A stretch of 9,300 nucleotides of DNA from Bacillota bacterium (lineage in GTDB: Bacteria > Bacillota > Clostridia > Peptostreptococcales > Anaerovoracaceae), in NCBI GenBank assembly GCA_017537495.1, contig JAFYKS010000004.1, positions 1-9,300 of the forward strand, written 5' to 3'. The position numbers and the translations under genes are program-made. Position 1 is the stretch's first letter. Each line of letters begins with the position of its first letter. Shown here in pieces: positions 5,475 to 9,300 of the stretch. The notes beneath the pieces were generated by a model. The model was not told the DNA's origin. It was given only the letters and a program-made list of their open reading frames with translations, and searched no databases.

Positions 5475-6902
5475 ATGACTAAGAAAGAATATGCTGGCGT
5501 AAATCTGCCGGTGGCCCTGCTTACCTTCGCTGCAGTAGCAGCGGTAATGGCTGTGGGCCTTGCAATCTTAAAACTTAACACTATGGTAACCTTTATTCTG
5601 GCTTTCATCACCGTAGTTGTCATCGCATTCTGCACAGGAATGAGCCTGGAAAAACTGGAAGAAGTTATTTTAACCGGTTTTAAGAAGTCAGCGCTCGTAG
5701 GTATGATTTTTATCGTAGTTGGTATGCTGGTAGGTTCCTGGATTATTTCCGGTATCGTACCTTCCATCATCTACTATGGCCTGAAGATCTTTACTCCATC
5801 TTCCTTCCTGGCACTGGGCTTCGTAATCGGATGTATCGTATCCTTCTTTACCGGTTCATCCTACGCAGCTCTGGGTACTGTAGGTATCGCATTTATGGCT
5901 ATCGGTTACGGTATGGAAATCAATCCGGCTCTGACAGCTGGTATGTGCGTATCCGGTGCTCTGTTTGGTGACAAAATGTCCCCATTCTCCGATACTACCA
6001 ACATGGCCCCTGCTACTGCAGGAACAGATGTTATCTCCCACATCAAGTCCATGTTCTGGACTGTAATTCCAACATTCGTGATTTCCATCGTTGCATACTT
6101 CATCATGGGTATGAAGTATAACAATGCGAGCGAAGAATCCCTGCAGGGTCTTCAGGATATTATGAACACACTGGATGAAACCTTTAACATTTCTCTGTTA
6201 CTGCTGATTATTCCTGTATTAACAATCGTACTGGTTGTGAAGAAGGTTCCTGCAATGCTGGCACTGCTGATTGGCGCACTGGCAGGTGCAGTAGTAGCAC
6301 TGATTGCACAGCCTCAGTTTACCTTCAACCAGGTTGTAACAGCCTTTGCATCCGGCTTCAGCGGTGAATTCGAAGTTGCAGCTGTAGCAAAGCTTCTGAA
6401 TCGTGGTGGTGTAAACTCCATGATGAGTACACTGTGCTATACTATCTTCGCATTGGTGCTTGGTGAAATCATGTACGAAATGGGCGTTCTGGCAAGAATT
6501 CTCGATACAGTAAGAAATAAGATTGACAAGCCTCGTAATCTGATTATTGCTACACTGCTGTCCTGTCTGGCAACTGTAATGCTGACTACTTCCCAGTACA
6601 TGGCAATCCTGCTCCCTGGTGAAGTGTTCCAGGATTCCTATAAGAAGGCAAAGGTTGCTCCTTACGTATTATCCAGAACACTGGAAGACGGCGGTACACT
6701 CTTCGCATTCCTGGTTCCATGGTCTGCAGCAGCAATCTATACTCAGGGTGTAATCGGCGTTTCCTGTCTGGAATATCTGCCATACGCATTCCTGCCTGTT
6801 CTCTGTCCTCTGATGGCAGTTGTATGTGCCGTAACTGGTCTGGGTGTTTACGATCTGGACGGTAAGATGCTGAAAGGACAGACTGGTAAGAAAGTTTCTT
6901 AA
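5475..6902 (+). CDS. NhaC-family Na+/H+ antiporter-type transporter
   Basis: 475 aa with about 11-13 hydrophobic segments and no large soluble domain. The ATG at 5475 follows TAGGAGGTAA, 21 bp after hyuB. Family marks are GALFGDKMSPFSDTTNMA at 161-178 in the first half, and TSQYMAILLPGEVFQDSY plus the SRTLEDGGTLFAFLVPWSAA stretch (LEDGGT at 403-408) in the second half. NhaC proteins exchange Na+ for H+; the MleN branch exchanges malate and Na+-lactate. Position behind hyuA-hyuB suggests it imports the substrate, exports an acidic product or handles ions for that pathway (inference). The loop GSSYAALGT at 127-135 stands where I expect GTSW-GT in typical NhaC, a possible specificity change. Tandem TAA stops end the gene, and a strong terminator follows. 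Confidence 0.9.
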   Translation: MTKKEYAGVNLPVALLTFAAVAAVMAVGLAILKLNTMVTFILAFITVVVIAFCTGMSLEKLEEVILTGFKKSALVGMIFIVVGMLVGSWIISGIVPSIIYYGLKIFTPSSFLALGFVIGCIVSFFTGSSYAALGTVGIAFMAIGYGMEINPALTAGMCVSGALFGDKMSPFSDTTNMAPATAGTDVISHIKSMFWTVIPTFVISIVAYFIMGMKYNNASEESLQGLQDIMNTLDETFNISLLLLIIPVLTIVLVVKKVPAMLALLIGALAGAVVALIAQPQFTFNQVVTAFASGFSGEFEVAAVAKLLNRGGVNSMMSTLCYTIFALVLGEIMYEMGVLARILDTVRNKIDKPRNLIIATLLSCLATVMLTTSQYMAILLPGEVFQDSYKKAKVAPYVLSRTLEDGGTLFAFLVPWSAAAIYTQGVIGVSCLEYLPYAFLPVLCPLMAVVCAVTGLGVYDLDGKMLKGQTGKKVS

Positions 6903-6904
6903 TA

Positions 6905-6920
6905 AGTAAACATATTTACT
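6905..6920. repeat. Small inverted repeat after the transporter gene
   Basis: AGTAAA (6905-6910), CATA, TTTACT (6915-6920): a perfect 6-bp inverted repeat starting on the second stop codon. It has no T-run. It may help stabilise the 3' end of the mRNA, or it may be chance. Confidence 0.25.
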
Positions 6921-6958
6921 AAGGAAGTAATGTCCCAAAATTCTTCTGACTGTGACAG

Positions 6959-6997
6959 AAGGGCTGACAGAAAGACTGTCAGCCCTTGCTGTTTTTT
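6959..6997 (+). terminator. Intrinsic terminator of the hyuA-hyuB-nhaC operon
   Basis: Perfect 12-bp stem AAGGGCTGACAG (6959-6970) / CTGTCAGCCCTT (6976-6987), AAAGA loop, then GCTG and six T residues (6992-6997). It lies 56 bp after the transporter stop. Confidence 0.92.
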
Positions 6998-7008
6998 GCG
7001 CAGAAGCC

Positions 7009-7037
7009 TTGACAGGTGTACTTGAATGTATTATAGT
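7009..7037 (+). promoter_or_regulatory. Strong SigA promoter of the gntR-ABC operon
   Basis: Perfect TTGACA at 7009-7014, a 17-bp spacer, then TATAGT at 7032-7037 (5/6 match). Transcription would start near 7044, inside the operator. It begins only 11 bp after the preceding terminator's T-run. Confidence 0.85.
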
Positions 7038-7059
7038 GTACTTATCTAATAAGTACACT
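7035..7059. promoter_or_regulatory. YtrA-type operator: perfect 11-bp inverted repeat
   Basis: AGTGTACTTAT (7035-7045), CTA, ATAAGTACACT (7049-7059), with no mismatches. It covers the end of the -10, the predicted start site and the bases up to the ribosome binding site at 7061. It contains AGTGTA-N13-TACACT, the spacing reported for the Bacillus subtilis YtrA operator. A further half-site, GTGTACTT, sits at 7016-7023 in the promoter spacer, 20 bp before the copy at 7036-7043. The GntR protein encoded next is the expected ligand, so autorepression is likely. Confidence 0.85.
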
Positions 7060-7071
7060 TGGAGGAAGGTC

Positions 7072-7446
7072 ATGGAAATCATCATCAGCAGCAACTCCAG
7101 CATGCCAATCTACGAGCAGATTACCTCTCAGGTGAAGGCGCAGGTTATGGATGGCCGGCTGCAGCAGGGACAGTCTATTCCGTCTATGCGCGCCCTGGCA
7201 AAATCTCTGCACATCAGCGTTATCACCGTACAGAGGGCTTACGAAGATCTGCAGCGTGACGGCTTTATTGAGACCGTTGTAGGAAAGGGGAGTTTTATTT
7301 CTGCCAATAATAAGGCGTTATGGCAGGAAGAGCAGCAGCGGCTCATGGAGGAGCATCTGGCGAAAGCTGTGGAAATCGCCCGCAGATGCGGAATCAACGC
7401 AGAGCAGGTAAAAGCACTTACAGATTTGTTTTTTGAAGAGGAATAA
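7072..7446 (+). CDS. GntR-family regulator, YtrA subfamily
   Basis: 124 aa, the short form typical of the YtrA subfamily. The ATG at 7072 follows GGAGGAAGG at 7061. Longer starts upstream would run through the terminator and promoter, so they are rejected. Residues 1 to about 75 are the GntR winged helix: MPIYEQITSQVKAQVMDGRL, then SIPSMRALAKSLHISVITVQ, RAYEDLQRDGFIE and the VVGKGSFI wing. The remaining ~45 residues form a short helical dimerisation tail (QEEQQRLMEEHLAKAVEIAR onward), not a ligand-binding FadR or HutC domain. YtrA regulators usually repress an adjacent ABC transporter operon and are relieved by cell-wall or membrane stress. Here the ABC ATPase follows after 11 bp, and the operator at 7035-7059 is consistent with autorepression. 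Confidence 0.93.
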   Translation: MEIIISSNSSMPIYEQITSQVKAQVMDGRLQQGQSIPSMRALAKSLHISVITVQRAYEDLQRDGFIETVVGKGSFISANNKALWQEEQQRLMEEHLAKAVEIARRCGINAEQVKALTDLFFEEE

Positions 7447-7457
7447 GGGGGAGAACA

Positions 7458-8324
7458 ATGAGCTATACAAATAATGCGCTGGAAATCCGAAACCTGTCGA
7501 AACATTATGAGGATTTTCAGCTGGATCACATTAACCTGACGGTACCTGCCGGAGCTATCGTAGGCCTTATCGGAGAAAACGGTGCCGGTAAGAGTACCAC
7601 CATCAAGGCGGTCATGAACCTGATTCATAAAGACAGCGGTGATATCACCATCTACGGACAGCATCTGAAAGATGACCCGCAGAAGCTGAAAGAAGAAATC
7701 AGCGTGGTATTCGACGATATTCATTTTAATAAGAATTTCAATGCGAAAGAGATTGCGGCCATCTGCCGCGGTATTTATAAAAACTGGGATGACAGCTGTT
7801 GGAATGAGCTGATGGAACGTTTCAGCCTGCCCGTTTCCAAGAAGGTAAAAGATTTCAGTAAGGGCATGCGTGTGAAGCTGAACCTGGCCATCGCCCTGTC
7901 CCATCATGCGCGTTTGCTCCTTCTGGATGAGCCGACATCAGGTCTGGACCCTGTAATGCGTGATGATATCCTGGATATGTTCCTGGAGTTCATGCAGGAC
8001 GAAAACCACGCCATTCTGATTTCAAGCCACATCACCAGCGACCTGGAGAAAATCGCTGACTACATTGCATTTATTCATCAGGGACGTATGATATTCTGCG
8101 AGCCGAAGGACGATCTGCTCTATCGCTACGGCGTAATCCGGTGTGGGAGGGAAGATTTTGAGAAGATTGCAGAAGAAGACAGGGTTGCAGTACGCCGCCA
8201 GGATTACCAGATCAGCGTATTGGTCCGTGACCGTCAGGCTGCGTCCGCAAAGTATCCGGATATGGTTATGGACCAGCCGGATATCGATGAAATCATGCTG
8301 TTTTATGTAAAGGGGGAACGGTAA
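7458..8324 (+). CDS. ABC transporter ATP-binding protein, YtrB-like
   Basis: 288 aa from the ATG at 7458, preceded by GGGGGAG. Walker A is GENGAGKST at 39-47, the signature is SKGMR at 134-138 in place of LSGGQ, Walker B is LLLLDEP at 153-159 followed by TSGLDP, and the switch histidine is H191 in ISSHITSDLEK. Where most ABC ATPases have the Q-loop glutamine there is VFDD (D86-D87). VFDD, the YKNW stretch and the SKGM signature are features I associate with the YtrB-type group that travels with GntR regulators. Residues from about 215 form a C-terminal extension. The protein powers a membrane partner, presumably the permease encoded 1 bp downstream. The cargo is unknown; antibiotic or envelope-stress related export is the usual suggestion for this family. 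Confidence 0.93.
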   Translation: MSYTNNALEIRNLSKHYEDFQLDHINLTVPAGAIVGLIGENGAGKSTTIKAVMNLIHKDSGDITIYGQHLKDDPQKLKEEISVVFDDIHFNKNFNAKEIAAICRGIYKNWDDSCWNELMERFSLPVSKKVKDFSKGMRVKLNLAIALSHHARLLLLDEPTSGLDPVMRDDILDMFLEFMQDENHAILISSHITSDLEKIADYIAFIHQGRMIFCEPKDDLLYRYGVIRCGREDFEKIAEEDRVAVRRQDYQISVLVRDRQAASAKYPDMVMDQPDIDEIMLFYVKGER

Positions 8325-8325
8325 T

Positions 8326-8967
8326 ATGAAGGGGTTATTACTGAAAGATTTTTATACCGTGAAAAGTATGTGGAAGTACATCCTGTTTATCGCCATCGTC
8401 TTTTCTCTCAGCTTCTGGGGAAGGGGAGACGGTACCCTGGCAGCCATGTTTTCCTTTATCAGCACCATTCTTCTGATAAACTCCCTGGCGCAGGATGAAA
8501 TGGATCAGTGGAATAAGATAGCCCTGACCATGCCTTTGACCTGCCGTCAGATTGTCATCTCAAAATACATTTTCGCCATGCTTGTCTGCATCTTCGGTAC
8601 TGCAGGCGGCCTGCTGCTGACTCTGATTGCCAGACTGCTGAATATGAGTGAGTTTGCGGTGCAGATTCAGATTGTGCTTCTGGGTTCTGCCGTAAGCAGT
8701 GCAGTGATCCTGCTGGTGATTGCCCTGATGATTCCGACCAACCTGAAGTTTGGGGTTCAGAAGTCCCGGTATCTGCTGCTGGTCTTTGTGGTGATTCCTG
8801 TGCTCCTGGGGGCTTTGGCAGACGCGGCGGGATTTGAGATGCCGGACATGGTGTATTTTGGCGGAAGTACTGCGGAGGCTTCCATACTGGTCATCCTGGC
8901 ACTGGTGCTGATTGTGTTTGCATCCTTCCGGATCAGTGTACGGATTATGGAGAAAAAAGAATATTAG
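8326..8967 (+). CDS. ABC-2-type permease, partner of the upstream ATPase
   Basis: 213 aa. The ATG at 8326 is 1 bp after the ATPase stop; its ribosome binding site (AGGGGG at 8311-8316) lies inside the ATPase gene, so the two are probably translationally coupled. It starts MKGLLLKDFYTVKSMWKY, the amphipathic start typical of ABC-2 permeases. Six hydrophobic segments follow, around residues 17-33, 39-56, 79-105, 112-137, 146-164 and 183-205. It ends with a short basic tail. Small permeases of this kind are found beside YtrB-like ATPases and are expected to dimerise or pair with a second permease; none is encoded here. The transported molecule cannot be read from the sequence. Confidence 0.85.
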   Translation: MKGLLLKDFYTVKSMWKYILFIAIVFSLSFWGRGDGTLAAMFSFISTILLINSLAQDEMDQWNKIALTMPLTCRQIVISKYIFAMLVCIFGTAGGLLLTLIARLLNMSEFAVQIQIVLLGSAVSSAVILLVIALMIPTNLKFGVQKSRYLLLVFVVIPVLLGALADAAGFEMPDMVYFGGSTAEASILVILALVLIVFASFRISVRIMEKKEY

Positions 8968-8978
8968 TTGACATGATG

Positions 8979-9017
8979 AGAAAAGTGTTGAAAAATCAGC
9001 ACTTTTCTTTTTATTTT
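8979..9017 (+). terminator. Intrinsic terminator of the gntR-ABC operon
   Basis: A 13-bp stem (8979-8991 with 8996-9008, one G-U pair) with an AAAA loop, followed by TTTTTATTTT through 9017. It begins 12 bp after the permease stop. Confidence 0.88.
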
Positions 9018-9020
9018 CCG

Positions 9021-9049
9021 TTGTTTTTTCCGGAAGACTGTGGTATAGT
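9021..9049 (+). promoter_or_regulatory. Predicted feoA promoter
   Basis: TTGTTT at 9021-9026, a 17-bp spacer, then TATAGT at 9044-9049 with an extended -10 TG at 9041-9042. Transcription would start near 9056. Just downstream is a small palindrome, GTTA-TGAC-TAAC (9061-9072), in the place where an iron-responsive repressor could bind. It is not a clear Fur or DtxR box. Confidence 0.5.
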
Positions 9050-9099
9050 AATGACGGTAAGTTATGACTAACACAAATCACAACAGGAGATATACATAG

Positions 9100-9300
9100 A
9101 TGACATTAAAAGACCTTGAAATCGGCAGCAGCGCCGTCATCTCCTCGGTCGGCGGCGAAGGTGCACTGCGTCAGCATTTTCTGGATATGGGTGTAATCCC
9201 GGGTGCAGAAATCAAGCTGATGAAGCTGGCACCTCTGGGCGACCCTATGGAGTTTCAGATTCACGGCTACGAGCTGACACTGCGTAAAGATGATGCCGAA
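9100..9300 (+). CDS. feoA: FeoA, ferrous iron transport accessory protein (runs off right edge)
   Basis: 67 codons are visible from the ATG at 9100, preceded by AGGAGA at 9085-9090. The peptide MTLKDLEIGSSAVISSVGGE, then ALRQHFLDMGVIPGAEIKL, APLGDPMEFQIHGYELTLRK is a complete-looking SH3-like FeoA domain: the LxxMG(V/I)xPG turn at 28-35, the GDP at 47-49 and the G-Y-LRK strand near the end. FeoA proteins are usually about 75-85 aa, so only a few residues should be missing unless it is fused to FeoB or another FeoA domain. FeoA acts in the cytoplasm with FeoB, the membrane GTP-dependent Fe2+ transporter, which probably lies beyond the right edge (inference). It is preceded by its own predicted promoter and a terminator, so it is a separate unit from the ABC operon. 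Confidence 0.92.
   Translation, partial: MTLKDLEIGSSAVISSVGGEGALRQHFLDMGVIPGAEIKLMKLAPLGDPMEFQIHGYELTLRKDDAE

Noticed and set aside
6943..6961. CTTCTG / CAGAAG hairpin as an antiterminator for the operon terminator
   Set aside because: It shares only 3 bases with the 12-bp terminator stem and is much weaker, so it cannot compete; no leader peptide or ligand site is seen.
6952..7071. Longer N-terminus for the GntR regulator
   Set aside because: It would be read through the terminator hairpin, promoter and operator, and adds 40 residues not found in the family.
7239..7907. Minus-strand open frame of 222 codons opposite gntR and the ABC ATPase
   Set aside because: Antisense shadow of two well-supported genes that crosses their junction; no recognisable domain.
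1..9300. CRISPR array, tRNA, insertion sequence or phage module
   Set aside because: I looked for regular spaced repeats, cloverleaf-like segments and terminal repeats with transposase motifs and saw none.

Overview
The window looks like chromosomal DNA from an anaerobic Firmicute, probably a member of Clostridia. The signs are strong AGGAGG-type ribosome binding sites, SigA-like promoters with extended -10 boxes, frequent AGA arginine codons, a YtrA-type GntR regulator with its operator, a cysteine-rich ferredoxin-type protein and feoA. The species cannot be fixed from the sequence. No tRNA, rRNA, CRISPR array, insertion sequence or phage gene is visible.

Layout, left to right. (1) The N-terminus of a nitroreductase-family gene runs off the left edge on the minus strand. 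(2) Divergent from it, with abutting predicted promoters, is a small gene for an unusually compact two-[4Fe-4S] protein. It resembles the coenzyme F420 hydrogenase/dehydrogenase beta-subunit (FrhB) family with large internal blocks missing. (3) A LysR-type regulator on the minus strand converges on that gene and overlaps its last 10 bp. (4) A 150-bp AT-rich divergent promoter region with two evenly spaced palindromes separates lysR from a tight plus-strand operon. (5) That operon is hyuA, hyuB and an NhaC-family antiporter, with gaps of 16 and 21 bp and a strong hairpin terminator. (6) Next is a YtrA-like operon: a GntR regulator, an ABC ATPase and one ABC-2 permease. It has a consensus promoter overlapped by a perfect 11-bp inverted repeat and ends at a second strong terminator. 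(7) The first 67 codons of feoA close the window.

Working model (inference). The LysR protein senses a substrate or product of the hyu pathway and controls hyuA-hyuB-nhaC. The NhaC-type carrier would move an organic ion or exchange Na+/H+. HyuA and HyuB would form an ATP-dependent enzyme acting on a cyclic amide (hydantoin, N-methylhydantoin or 5-oxoproline type) or a carboxylase of the same superfamily. The substrate cannot be read from sequence, and no carbamoylase or other downstream enzyme lies in the window. The GntR/ABC unit is probably a separate, autorepressed envelope-stress or export system. The most unusual item is the compact FrhB-like protein at 240-686. The best supported regulatory observation is the YtrA-type operator at 7035-7059.
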